Positions 32,604 through 39,818 of a DNA stretch of 54,416 nucleotides are shown in pieces. Source of the DNA: Sphingobacteriales bacterium (GTDB taxonomy: Bacteria; Bacteroidota; Bacteroidia; Chitinophagales; Chitinophagaceae); NCBI GenBank assembly GCA_016185185.1, contig JACPOD010000092.1, positions 1 through 54,416 of the forward strand. Reading direction: 5' to 3'. The notes beneath the pieces are model-generated. The model did no database searches and had not been told where the DNA came from. It was given only the letters and a program-made list of their open reading frames with translations. The position numbers were made by a program, and so were the translations under genes. The number at the start of each line of letters is the position of its first letter. The first letter of the stretch is position 1.

Positions 32604-32638
32604 AAGCCCCTCCTTTGGAGGGGTTTGGGGAGGCTTTT
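32604..32638 (+). repeat. G-rich palindromic intergenic repeat, unit 2 of pair B
   Basis: CCCCTCC, TTT, GGAGGGG is followed by TTTGGGGAGG. AAGCC at one end can pair with GGCTT at the other, so two alternative folds are possible. It overlaps the tuf stop codon and lies 89 nt from the oppositely oriented unit 1. Confidence 0.7.
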
Positions 32639-33824
32639 ACTTGATGATTTCTGTAACCTGACCAGCACCTACTGTACGTCCACCTTCGCGGATAGCGAAT
32701 TTCAATCCTTTCTCCATCGCAATAGGTTGAATCAATTTCACCGTCAATGAACAGTTATCACCAGGCATAATCATTTCTGTACCTGCTGGTAACTCAACTT
32801 CACCAGTTACGTCCGTAGTACGGAAGTAAAACTGAGGGCGGTATTTTTGGAAGAATGGAGTATGACGTCCACCTTCATCCTTGCTCAATACGTAAACTTC
32901 ACCTTTAAATTCAGTGTGAGGAGTAATGGTACCTGGTTTACAAATAACCATACCACGACGGATTTGATTTTTCTCAATACCACGTAATAATAAACCAGCG
33001 TTATCACCAGCTTCACCTTCATCCAATAACTTGCGGAACATTTCTACACCGGTACAAGTTGAAGTTAATGAAGCATCCATTAAACCTACGATTTCAACAC
33101 CTTCACCTACTTTAATACGACCTCTTTCGATACGACCTGTAGCAACAGTACCACGACCAGTGATAGAGAACACGTCTTCTACACTCATCAGGAAAGGCAT
33201 ATCAACCGGACGGGGAGGTAATGGGATATAAGAGTCAACAGCATCCATCAGCTCATTGATAGCACCAATCCATTTTTCTTCGCCAGCTAATGCACCGGTT
33301 GCAGAACCTTTAATGATTGGAGTGTTATCGCCATCAAATCCTCTCTTTGTTAATTCATCACGAATTTCCATTTCAACCAGGTCTAACAATTCAGGATCAT
33401 CTACCAGGTCAACTTTATTCATAAATACAACCATGCGGGGTACGCCTACCTGGCGGGCCAACAGGATGTGTTCTTTTGTTTGTGGCATAGGACCATCAGT
33501 AGCAGCTACTACCAGGATGGCACCGTCCATTTGAGCCGCACCAGTAATCATGTTCTTCACATAATCGGCGTGACCAGGACAGTCTACGTGAGCATAGTGA
33601 CGGCTGGCCGTTTGATACTCAACGTGAGCTGTATTAATGGTGATACCCCTTTCTTTTTCTTCAGGAGCCCCATCAATTTCATCATATTTTTTTGCCGTCG
33701 CCAGGCCCTTTTTAGAAAGGATTTCCGTAATGGCGGCAGTCAACGTGGTTTTTCCATGATCTACGTGACCAATGGTACCAATGTTTACGTGGGGTTTATC
33801 CCGCTTAAAGGTCTCTTTTGACAT
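32637..33824 (-). CDS. tuf: elongation factor Tu
   Basis: EF-Tu delivers aminoacyl-tRNA to the ribosome. The ATG at 33824 ([17 protein letters not shown]) gives 395 residues, the standard length. GTPase motifs are GHVDHGKT (P loop), DCPGHADY and NKVDLVDD. The C-terminal barrel domains are complete ([31 protein letters not shown]). It is read downstream of four tRNA genes and upstream of tRNA-Trp-secE-nusG, an ancient order also found around E. coli tufB. Confidence 0.99.
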   Translation of the reverse strand: MSKETFKRDKPHVNIGTIGHVDHGKTTLTAAITEILSKKGLATAKKYDEIDGAPEEKERGITINTAHVEYQTASRHYAHVDCPGHADYVKNMITGAAQMDGAILVVAATDGPMPQTKEHILLARQVGVPRMVVFMNKVDLVDDPELLDLVEMEIRDELTKRGFDGDNTPIIKGSATGALAGEEKWIGAINELMDAVDSYIPLPPRPVDMPFLMSVEDVFSITGRGTVATGRIERGRIKVGEGVEIVGLMDASLTSTCTGVEMFRKLLDEGEAGDNAGLLLRGIEKNQIRRGMVICKPGTITPHTEFKGEVYVLSKDEGGRHTPFFQKYRPQFYFRTTDVTGEVELPAGTEMIMPGDNCSLTVKLIQPIAMEKGLKFAIREGGRTVGAGQVTEIIK

Positions 33825-33959
33825 TGTATGTTTTTTTAATTGTGGATGTACAAATTTACTATGCTTTGTGTACTTAGCCTCAGTAAAGCAATTTCGCTGC
33901 TGTTGCGTCGCACACTTCAAGTTTCTGTTCGTTGTTCAATATGTCAATTGAACAGATTA

Positions 33960-33967
33960 AAAGAACT
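33960..33967 (-). promoter_or_regulatory. boxA-like motif between tRNA-Thr(GGT) and tuf
   Basis: The minus strand reads AAAAGTTCTTTTAAT and begins four bases after the tRNA 3' end. It shares AGTTCTTT with six other spacers. Confidence 0.5.
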
Positions 33968-33971
33968 TTTG

Positions 33972-34043
<72 letters not shown>

Positions 34044-34127
34044 TAGTTCAGTTTGTGAGTTCATAGTTTTCAGTTCTGAGTTATAGTTATTACAGAACTC
34101 CGAACTCAAAACTTAAAACTACTTCTG

Positions 34128-34200
34128 AGCGGGAGACGAGGCTCGAACTCGCCACCTATAGCTTGGAAGGCTATCGCTCTACCAAATGAGCTACTCCCGC
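34128..34200 (-). tRNA. tRNA-Gly (TCC)
   Basis: The acceptor GCGGGAG pairs with CTCCCGC. The anticodon stem ATAGC/GCTAT encloses CTTCCAA with anticodon TCC. The D arm AGCTCATTTGGTAGAGC and T loop GTTCGAGCC are normal. Confidence 0.95.
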
Positions 34201-34219
34201 ATTTATTATTTTAAATGCT

Positions 34220-34262
34220 AAATGTTGAATTTTAAATAGAGATAATAAATAATTCAACATTT
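34220..34262. repeat. inverted repeat in the tRNA-Tyr/tRNA-Gly spacer
   Basis: AAATGTTGAATT and AATTCAACATTT are exact 12-nt inverted copies separated by 19 nt. The whole spacer is made of near-repeats of such words. The hairpin could guide processing of the tRNA precursor; that is only a suggestion. Confidence 0.5.
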
Positions 34263-34285
34263 AAAATTTAACATTCAAAATAATC

Positions 34286-34293
34286 AAAGAACT
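34286..34293 (-). promoter_or_regulatory. boxA-like motif after tRNA-Tyr
   Basis: The minus strand reads CAGTTCTTTGAT and starts directly after the discriminator base of tRNA-Tyr. This copy is closest to the B. subtilis form TGTTCTTTGA. Confidence 0.5.
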
Positions 34294-34294
34294 G

Positions 34295-34377
34295 TGGGCA
34301 AGGATGGATTCGAACCACCGAACTCCGAAGAGGACAGATTTACAGTCTGTTGCCGTTGGCCACTTGGCTACTTGCCC
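34295..34377 (-). tRNA. tRNA-Tyr (GTA)
   Basis: The acceptor GGGCAAG pairs with CTTGCCC. The anticodon loop CTGTAAA in stem CAGA/TCTG has GTA. The long variable arm makes it 83 nt, as expected for bacterial tRNA-Tyr. Confidence 0.95.
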
Positions 34378-34417
34378 AACTATCAGCTAACAGCTTAAAG
34401 CTATTTGCCATTAGTGG

Positions 34418-34490
34418 AGCCACTTGTCGGACTCGAACCAACGACCTGCTGATTACAAATCAGCTGCTCTACCAACTGAGCTAAAGTGGC
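34418..34490 (-). tRNA. tRNA-Thr (TGT)
   Basis: The acceptor GCCACTT pairs with AAGTGGC. The anticodon stem GCTGA/TCAGC encloses TTTGTAA with anticodon TGT. The T stem GTTGG/CCGAC is intact. It is the first functional tRNA of the tuf operon, and a degenerate copy lies just upstream. Confidence 0.96.
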
Positions 34491-34508
34491 ATATACTTTC
34501 AAAAAACT

Positions 34509-34583
34509 TTCCACCAGTCAAAACTCAACCTTCGATCTTCCCGATAACCTATCGGGATGCTCTGCCAACTGAGCTAAAGTGGC
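34509..34583 (-). pseudogene. degenerate tRNA-Thr copy with palindromic anticodon arm
   Basis: The 5' 26 nt repeat the adjacent tRNA-Thr(TGT) almost exactly (GCCACTTTAGCTCAGTTGG, then CAGAGCA). The anticodon arm is replaced by TCCCGATAGGTTATCGGGA, a palindrome with an 8-bp stem and a 3-nt loop. The 3' half still aligns (AGATCG, GGTTGAGTTTTGAC, GGTGG), but the T stem and the acceptor 3' strand no longer pair. It is a tandem duplicate that has decayed, inside the 5' part of the tRNA-tuf transcript. Confidence 0.75.
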
Positions 34584-34630
34584 GTAATTGTCATAACTGC
34601 AAATCAATTTCGTATCAAATGCAGTACTGT

Positions 34631-34638
34631 AAAGAACT
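34631..34638 (-). promoter_or_regulatory. boxA-like motif in the leader of the tRNA-tuf operon
   Basis: The minus strand reads GAAGTTCTTTACAG, about 45 nt downstream of the predicted promoter. This is the classic place for boxA in stable-RNA operons. Confidence 0.55.
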
Positions 34639-34680
34639 TCCCGTAATTACATACGTATCTACCGTATTTTTTTGGGAAGG

Positions 34681-34709
34681 CAAAGGTAACGGAAAATGTG
34701 AAATACAAA
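34681..34709 (-). promoter_or_regulatory. promoter of the tRNA-tuf-secE-nusG operon
   Basis: On the minus strand TTTG (34706-34709), a 17-nt spacer and TACCTTTG (34681-34688) match the Bacteroidota sigma-ABfr consensus TTTG / TAnnTTTG at the right spacing. It is the best promoter match in the window. Confidence 0.8.
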
Positions 34710-34738
34710 AATTTTGAAAAAGAAATTTTTACACCAAA

Positions 34739-35335
34739 TCAACAGGTTATGAATAATTCATTTGAACGAAAAAAGTACTCACTATCAAATTTCATCCTGC
34801 CTTCAGTATCCAGCATATAACAACTATTTTCTTTGCAATGAGGCAATCCAGAATTATGTCCAATCTCATGCAGTGCCAATTTGTAGAAACATTGATTTAG
34901 TTTCTCAGTATTACCCAACCTGTACGTTGAAATAACAGAAGCTTTGTCTGACATAAGTCCCAACCCCATAACCCCATAATTAAAAATATTCCCTTTTGTG
35001 GTTGAAATATCTTTTGATGTAACACCTAAATAAATGCAAGTATCATTACTTTGAAGTTGTAAAAAACTCAGTAAACTATCTGCCCAATACCTGTTACTGG
35101 GCCCATAGTAAGACCCAAAAGGAAATTTCTTTGCAGGTTTTATTTTAATGTCCACGTTAATGTTTTGAGATAAATCTGATTGCAGCTTCTTTTATAAGTT
35201 TTTATCAACCTTTTCAAAAGGCTGAATATAGACTACAAGTTTTGTTTTAGTGTCGTTGGTAAATACAAAACCTGATTCGTTTGGCTTGCACCCAATGAAA
35301 ATTATCGCCAAAAGAACAAGAGTTATATGCCGCAT
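34739..35335 (-). pseudogene. archaemetzincin-like zinc peptidase lipoprotein with in-frame stop
   Basis: The protein would be a secreted lipoprotein of 198 residues. The ATG at 35335 gives MRHITLVLLAIIFIGCKP with lipobox FIGC. A single TAA at 35192-35194, after VDKNL, breaks an otherwise continuous frame (KKLQSDLSQNINVDIKIKP follows). The C-terminal 138 residues hold HEIGHNSGLPHCKENSCYM, the HExxHxxGxxHCx4CxM zinc motif of archaemetzincins, although the usual later CxxC is reduced to one terminal Cys. It is inserted between hpf and the tRNA-tuf operon. A one-base error or a recent nonsense mutation would explain the stop. Confidence 0.8.
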
Positions 35336-35377
35336 TTTTTTCTATTGATTCCAGAAGCTGAAAATAGTAACCCACAG

Positions 35378-35413
35378 AAATTAAAAACCCCGCTGTTGCG
35401 GGGTTTTTAATTT
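35378..35413. terminator. hpf terminator
   Basis: A perfect 16-bp stem with a TGTT loop (core ACCCCGC/GCGGGGT flanked by A and T runs) abuts the hpf stop codon. Because its arms are A-rich and T-rich it can act in both directions. Confidence 0.92.
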
Positions 35414-35716
35414 CTACTCCTGATATTGTTTTTCTTTTTGTTTTTTAATTTGATTTATGATAGAATCCAGTGCTGTATCAAAGGACTCTTCAAAAGATTT
35501 TGAGGTTTGTTTTACAAAGAACTGTCTGCGGGGTACAGCTACTTTAATTTCTGCAATCTTGTCTTTAATCTGGTGAACAACATTGTCGAGTTTCAGAAAA
35601 ACATCCACCTGGTGGATACGGTCGTTAAAGCCTTTGAGTTTTTGGATTTTTTTGTTTACGTGATCAATTAATTTAGTGTCAGCATCAAAGTGCACAGTCT
35701 GAATGTTAACGTTCAT
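35414..35716 (-). CDS. hpf: ribosome hibernation promoting factor, short form (HPF/RaiA family)
   Basis: HPF-type proteins bind the decoding centre of idle 30S subunits. This 100-residue protein has the beta-alpha-beta-beta-beta-alpha pattern (MNVNIQTVHFDADTKL, LIDHVNKKIQKL, basic AEIKVAVPRRQFFV, final helix SFDTALDSIINQIKKQKEK). It lacks the C-terminal dimerisation domain of long HPF. It lies between the recombinase gene and the tRNA operon, and a boxA-like motif lies 38 nt upstream. Confidence 0.92.
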   Translation of the reverse strand: MNVNIQTVHFDADTKLIDHVNKKIQKLKGFNDRIHQVDVFLKLDNVVHQIKDKIAEIKVAVPRRQFFVKQTSKSFEESFDTALDSIINQIKKQKEKQYQE

Positions 35717-35753
35717 AGAACTCTTTTTTTAATCTGTGAATAAATCAATAAAT

Positions 35754-35761
35754 AAAGAACT
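35754..35761 (-). promoter_or_regulatory. boxA-like motif upstream of hpf
   Basis: The minus strand reads AAAAGTTCTTTATTT, 38 nt before the hpf start. It is the first of the seven AGTTCTTT octamers in direction of transcription. Confidence 0.45.
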
Positions 35762-35884
35762 TTTGGAGAGTTGTAGTTAAGGCATAGGCAAGTGTTTTAT
35801 GTGCTTCAAGTTAAGTCAACAAAGGGATATTTTCAAGAAAAAAAATCATAAATTTTATTGTTTAACATCCAACAAAATTTTCTG

Positions 35885-36790
35885 CTATGCTTTTGGGTGT
35901 GCTTTTTTATAAACATCCTTGAGTTTCTCGATCGTATTATGTGTATAGATTTGAGTGGCAGCCAGACTGGCATGCCCTAATAATTCCTTTACAGCATTTA
36001 AATCGGCCCCGTTATTGGTTAAATGAGTGGCAAAAGTGTGACGCAGCACATGTGGGCTTTTCTTATCAAGATTTTTGGCCTGTTTGCCAAGGTATTTATT
36101 AATGAGCAGATAAGCGTATTTGGCATAAACGGGTTTCCCTTTTTCTGTCACTAGTAACATCTCGTTGGGCTCAGAAAATAATTTTCGTTTCTTCTGCCGG
36201 TAATCGTCAATTATTGTTATTACCTCCCTGGTAATAGGTATTATTCTTTCTTTATTACCCTTTCCCAGGACCTTTATATATAACTTAGACCTGTCTATCT
36301 GCGTTTCCTTAAGGTTAATCAGTTCACTTAATCGAATTCCTGTGGCATAAAATAATACAAAAAGTATTTTAGCATTAAGGGATTTCCAATCTTCTGAGGC
36401 AATATTCAAAGTATCCATTATTTGCCGGGTATCTTGTTCGTTTACAAAAACCGGAAGCCTTTTGCTTATTTTAGGGGCAACAATATTAACCATGGGTGTT
36501 TTTTCAATCACACCACTTTTAAGTTGATATTTAAAAAAGGAACGCAGGGAAGAAATTTTTCGGTTAATGCTTTTGGCCTGAATTTCATCTTCCATTAATT
36601 CAACAACCCAGCTACGTACAATTGAATGTGAAATTTCTTTTAGCACAGTCAAGTCATACTGGCTTTTAAGAAAGGTAAAAAACTGTTCCAGGTCGTTTTT
36701 ATAAGAGATAATGGTGTGCTGGGAATAACGCTTCTCAAATTTGAGATAGTCAAGAAAGGATTGTATTGGCCCCTGGGTTGGTACAGTCAT
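35885..36790 (-). CDS. XerC/XerD-type tyrosine recombinase
   Basis: Xer recombinases resolve chromosome dimers at dif. The start ATG at 36790 (MTVPTQGPIQSFLDYL) gives 301 residues, the usual size. I prefer it to upstream in-frame starts because a terminator hairpin occupies the region just before it. The SAM-like N-terminal domain (FEKRYSQHTIISYKNDLEQF) is followed by the catalytic domain with Arg in ATGIRLSE, Lys in GKGNKERIIPI, HVLRHTFATHL, GHAS and the nucleophile in QIYTH. Chromosomal context with rpsU and hpf is conserved in the phylum, so it is a housekeeping Xer rather than a phage integrase. Confidence 0.92.
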   Translation of the reverse strand: MTVPTQGPIQSFLDYLKFEKRYSQHTIISYKNDLEQFFTFLKSQYDLTVLKEISHSIVRSWVVELMEDEIQAKSINRKISSLRSFFKYQLKSGVIEKTPMVNIVAPKISKRLPVFVNEQDTRQIMDTLNIASEDWKSLNAKILFVLFYATGIRLSELINLKETQIDRSKLYIKVLGKGNKERIIPITREVITIIDDYRQKKRKLFSEPNEMLLVTEKGKPVYAKYAYLLINKYLGKQAKNLDKKSPHVLRHTFATHLTNNGADLNAVKELLGHASLAATQIYTHNTIEKLKDVYKKAHPKA

Positions 36791-36838
36791 AAAAAAACTG
36801 GTAGCCATAAAGTTACAAAAAACCCTACGGCTACCAGT
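36790..36838 (-). terminator. terminator after rpsU, ending at the recombinase start codon
   Basis: On the minus strand ACTGGTAGCC and GGCTACCAGT form a 10-bp stem around a 22-nt loop, followed by seven T that run directly into the ATG of the xer gene at 36790. It would terminate or attenuate transcription from rpsU into xer. Confidence 0.75.
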
Positions 36839-36862
36839 CAATTATTTTTGATAATTCAACGA

Positions 36863-37060
36863 TTATTCGTCGAAAGATCCATTAGCTAATTTTTGCTTGT
36901 ACACAGCTTTTAAAACTTCACCACGGCGTTTTACAGAAGGCTTGGTAAAAGACTGGCGTTCTCTTAACTGAAGCAATATTTTTGCTTTTTCAAACTTTTT
37001 CTTATACTTCTTTAGCGCTTTGTCTATGTTTTCGCAATCTTTTGAATCAATAATAAGCAT
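36863..37060 (-). CDS. rpsU: 30S ribosomal protein S21
   Basis: bS21 sits next to the 16S rRNA 3' end. In Bacteroidota it helps hide the anti-Shine-Dalgarno sequence, so most mRNAs lack SD sites. The 65-residue basic protein contains LKKYKKKFEKAKILLQL and KPSVKRRGEVLKAVYKQK. It has the only perfect 8-nt SD seen in this window, 9 nt before the ATG, consistent with the autoregulation reported for Flavobacterium johnsoniae rpsU. It is followed by the xer gene after a terminator-like hairpin. Confidence 0.96.
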   Translation of the reverse strand: MLIIDSKDCENIDKALKKYKKKFEKAKILLQLRERQSFTKPSVKRRGEVLKAVYKQKLANGSFDE

Positions 37061-37069
37061 ATTTATATA

Positions 37070-37077
37070 CCTCCTTT
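37070..37077 (-). promoter_or_regulatory. strong Shine-Dalgarno of rpsU
   Basis: The minus strand reads AAAGGAGG, TATATAAAT, ATG. The eight bases are fully complementary to the 16S 3' end CCUCCUUU at a 9-nt spacing. Neighbouring genes such as tuf and rpoB have no SD. Confidence 0.9.
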
Positions 37078-37163
37078 AAAGCTTTTTAAATTGGGTGGCA
37101 AAGAAACACCAAAATTTTGAATTGAAGAAATCATTTGTAAAAAAAGACGAATTTTGAAAAATT

Positions 37164-37760
37164 ATGTTTACAGGAATTGTAGAAACAACCGGAATTATAA
37201 CCGATATATTAATAAATGGCACTAATAAGACCTTTTGGATAAAGTCTCCGCTTTCGGGTGAATTAAAGGTGGATCAAAGCCTGTCACATGATGGTGTTTG
37301 CCTCACCGTTGAAGAAATAAAAGATGGGCAGCACAGGGTAACGGCGGTTTCTGAAACACTATCCAAAACCAATATAAATGACTGGGCAGATGGCACTACC
37401 GTCAATTTAGAACGTTGTCTTGCCCTGAATGGACGTATAGATGGACACTTGGTATTAGGTCATACAGACACAACAGGAACAGTACATCAAATAACCGAAA
37501 ACAACGGAAGCTGGCAATATATTATTGAATACCCGGACCAATTTGCCTTACTGGTTATTGAAAAAGGTTCTATAACTATAAATGGTATCAGTCTTACCAT
37601 ATTTAATATATCCGACAATTCCATTGAGGTTGCCATCATCCCCTATACATACGAGCACACAAACCTAAAGCATTTAAAACCAGGAGAAAAAGTTAATCTT
37701 GAATTTGATTTAATAGGTAAATATGTAGCCCGTATCCAACAAGTACGCATTAATAAGTAA
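37164..37760 (+). CDS. ribE: riboflavin synthase, alpha chain
   Basis: The enzyme dismutates two 6,7-dimethyl-8-ribityllumazine molecules to riboflavin and a pyrimidine. It consists of two lumazine-binding repeats. The first starts MFTGIVETTGII and includes SHDGVCLTVEEI. The second starts LNGRIDGHLVLGHTDTTG and includes ITINGISLTIFNI. The length of 198 residues is normal. It is divergent from rpsU with a 103-bp spacer, too short for an FMN riboswitch, and none is seen. Gene naming varies (ribE or ribC). Confidence 0.96.
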   Translation: MFTGIVETTGIITDILINGTNKTFWIKSPLSGELKVDQSLSHDGVCLTVEEIKDGQHRVTAVSETLSKTNINDWADGTTVNLERCLALNGRIDGHLVLGHTDTTGTVHQITENNGSWQYIIEYPDQFALLVIEKGSITINGISLTIFNISDNSIEVAIIPYTYEHTNLKHLKPGEKVNLEFDLIGKYVARIQQVRINK

Positions 37761-37873
37761 AAATACTGGCCTCAGAAATCGGTCAAAAGTAACAACAACA
37801 CACTTCTTCAATTTCCGTTTTATATGTGTACCGTATCCAGTTTCCCGGCGGTTTAATCCCTGCCTGGAAAAAA

Positions 37874-38806
37874 ATGAAAACTAACCCAGTATCCATGCCC
37901 AGAATTTCAATTATAGTACCCGTATATAATGAAGATGAAAACATACTTCCCTTGTTTTATGAAATAAAAAAACACTGTCCGGAGGATTTTGAACTGATCT
38001 GGATTGACGACGGAAGTACTGATGAAACATTAACCGAAATACAGCAACTCTCTTTTCATGAAGAAAGAATAAAATGCATTTCCCTTTCCAGAAATTTTGG
38101 TCACCAAAATGCAATGCTGGCAGGACTAAATTACGCCAACGGTGATTATATTATTACTATGGATGGTGATTTACAGCACCCCCCTTCCCTTATTCCAAAA
38201 ATGATAGAAAAATTGAATGGTGGAACTGATATTGTATTTACCAAACGAACCTGCACGAAAAAAACAAACTGGATTCAAAGAACCTTTACAAAACTTTTTT
38301 TCCGCTTTGCAAATTTTTTTTCTGAAACAAAAATAGATGAGGACCTTACAGATTACAGGGCCTTTAACCATAAAGTTCTGGAAAGTGTGCTTCAATTACA
38401 GGAAAAAGAAACTTTCCTCAGGGGTATTTTTACCTGGATTGGATATAAGTCTGATATAATTCATTTTACTACCAGTGAAAGAATGCATGGAAAAACAAAA
38501 TATTCATTTCGGAAATTAATTATGGCGGAAATGAACAAAATCATTTTGTTTAATCCCAATCTGGTAAAATTTATAACAACAATCGTTGGCCTGTCCATCA
38601 TAGTTACCCTGTTTAATATTCCATTATGGCAATTAATTTCACCGGCAAACAGTTATAATTTCAGTACCTGGCATATCCTTTTGAATTTACTTGTGGTAAT
38701 TATGCAGTTATTTTTAACAGTAATGATTTTTAAACTGGTAAATATTTCACTTTACAATAACCGAAAAAGGCCTCCTTACCTGGTAAAAGAAACAATAAAT
38801 TTCTAA
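37874..38806 (+). CDS. GT2 polyprenyl-phosphate glycosyltransferase (GtrB/DPM1-like), copy 1
   Basis: Enzymes of this family load a sugar from a nucleotide onto polyprenyl phosphate at the inner membrane. The catalytic GT2 domain shows SIIVPVYNEDENI, WIDDGSTDE, SLSRNFGHQNAMLAGL and MDGDLQHPP (DxD). Two C-terminal membrane helices follow. The motif that normally reads GEYIGR near the end is altered to VNISLYNN here. The start is uncertain: ATG 37874 (MKTNPVS) and ATG 37895 (MPRIS) are both possible, and the paralogue supports the second. It lies 94 nt before a second copy. Confidence 0.88.
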   Translation: MKTNPVSMPRISIIVPVYNEDENILPLFYEIKKHCPEDFELIWIDDGSTDETLTEIQQLSFHEERIKCISLSRNFGHQNAMLAGLNYANGDYIITMDGDLQHPPSLIPKMIEKLNGGTDIVFTKRTCTKKTNWIQRTFTKLFFRFANFFSETKIDEDLTDYRAFNHKVLESVLQLQEKETFLRGIFTWIGYKSDIIHFTTSERMHGKTKYSFRKLIMAEMNKIILFNPNLVKFITTIVGLSIIVTLFNIPLWQLISPANSYNFSTWHILLNLLVVIMQLFLTVMIFKLVNISLYNNRKRPPYLVKETINF

Positions 38807-38900
38807 CTGAAGCTTCTTAAATATTATAGAGCCGATAAGATAAATCGGCAGCAAAATATAATATTTGTATTTTTAACCATTCCACAAACTGAGGAGCATT

Positions 38901-39818
38901 ATGCCAAAAGTTACTATTATAGTTCCGGTTTATAATGAGGCTGATAATATTATTCCTTTGTATGCAGAAATTAAAAAGAATTGTCTCGCAGATTTTGAAA
39001 TATTATGGATTGATGATGGCAGTACAGATACTACTTATTCGGAGATACAGCTGCTGGCTGATTCTGATTCAAGGGTGAGCTGTCTTTCACTTTCAAGAAA
39101 TTTCGGTCATCAAAACGCCATTATGGCCGGGCTGGATCATGCCACAGGAGAGTATACCATAATAATGGATGGCGATCTGCAACATCCCCCTTCCTGCATA
39201 CCATTATTTCTGCAAAAGATAGAAGAAGGATATGATATAGTAGCTGCTCAAAGAAAAAAAACACAATCAATTCCTTTCTTTAAAAAAATTTTTTCCACAC
39301 TATTTTATAAATTCATCAATTTTATTTCAGATATTCCTATTGAAGAAAATGTTTCCGATTTCAGAGCATTTAACAATAAAGTATTAACAGCAGTACGGCA
39401 ATTCGAAGAGAGAGATTTATTTCTCAGAGGCCTGTTCAGCTGGGTAGGATTTAAAAAAACAACGATTCAATTTGAGGCCCCTTCCCGAAGATTTGGCAAG
39501 AGCAAGTATTCGTATGCACAAATGCTCCGGCTTGCTTTAAAAGGAACTACTTCTTTTAGCTTTAAACCACTCCGTATTTCTCTTTTAATAGGAGCCATTG
39601 TATCTGGCTTTGCTTTTTTACTTTTAATTATATCACTCATAACTTATTTCCGTGGACAAACAGTTCCGGGCTGGACATCCATAATGACTGTTGTTACTTT
39701 TATGGGTGGCACACAATTGTTGGTCATTGGCTTGATGGGTGAATACATTGCGGGGCTTTTCAGAGAATCTAAAAAAAGGCCTTTGTATATAGTAAATGAA
39801 AAAATAAATATTAACTAA
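38901..39818 (+). CDS. GT2 polyprenyl-phosphate glycosyltransferase (GtrB/DPM1-like), copy 2
   Basis: This 305-residue paralogue of the preceding gene shares the same catalytic blocks (TIIVPVYNEADNI, WIDDGSTDT, SRNFGHQNAIMAGL, MDGDLQHPP) and two C-terminal membrane helices. It keeps the standard tail GEYIAGLFRESKKRPLYIV, so it is the more conventional of the pair. GAGGAG lies just 4 nt before the ATG. Its last 4 nt overlap the convergent GNAT-like gene. It probably supplies a lipid-linked sugar for modification of surface glycans. Confidence 0.9.
   Translation: MPKVTIIVPVYNEADNIIPLYAEIKKNCLADFEILWIDDGSTDTTYSEIQLLADSDSRVSCLSLSRNFGHQNAIMAGLDHATGEYTIIMDGDLQHPPSCIPLFLQKIEEGYDIVAAQRKKTQSIPFFKKIFSTLFYKFINFISDIPIEENVSDFRAFNNKVLTAVRQFEERDLFLRGLFSWVGFKKTTIQFEAPSRRFGKSKYSYAQMLRLALKGTTSFSFKPLRISLLIGAIVSGFAFLLLIISLITYFRGQTVPGWTSIMTVVTFMGGTQLLVIGLMGEYIAGLFRESKKRPLYIVNEKININ

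Noticed and set aside
34424-34717. A 97-codon plus-strand open frame across the tRNA-Thr gene
   Set aside because: It runs antisense through a tRNA, a degenerate tRNA and the operon promoter; no protein family is recognised.
37061-37163. FMN riboswitch before riboflavin synthase
   Set aside because: The spacer is only 103 bp and shows none of the conserved RFN element segments.
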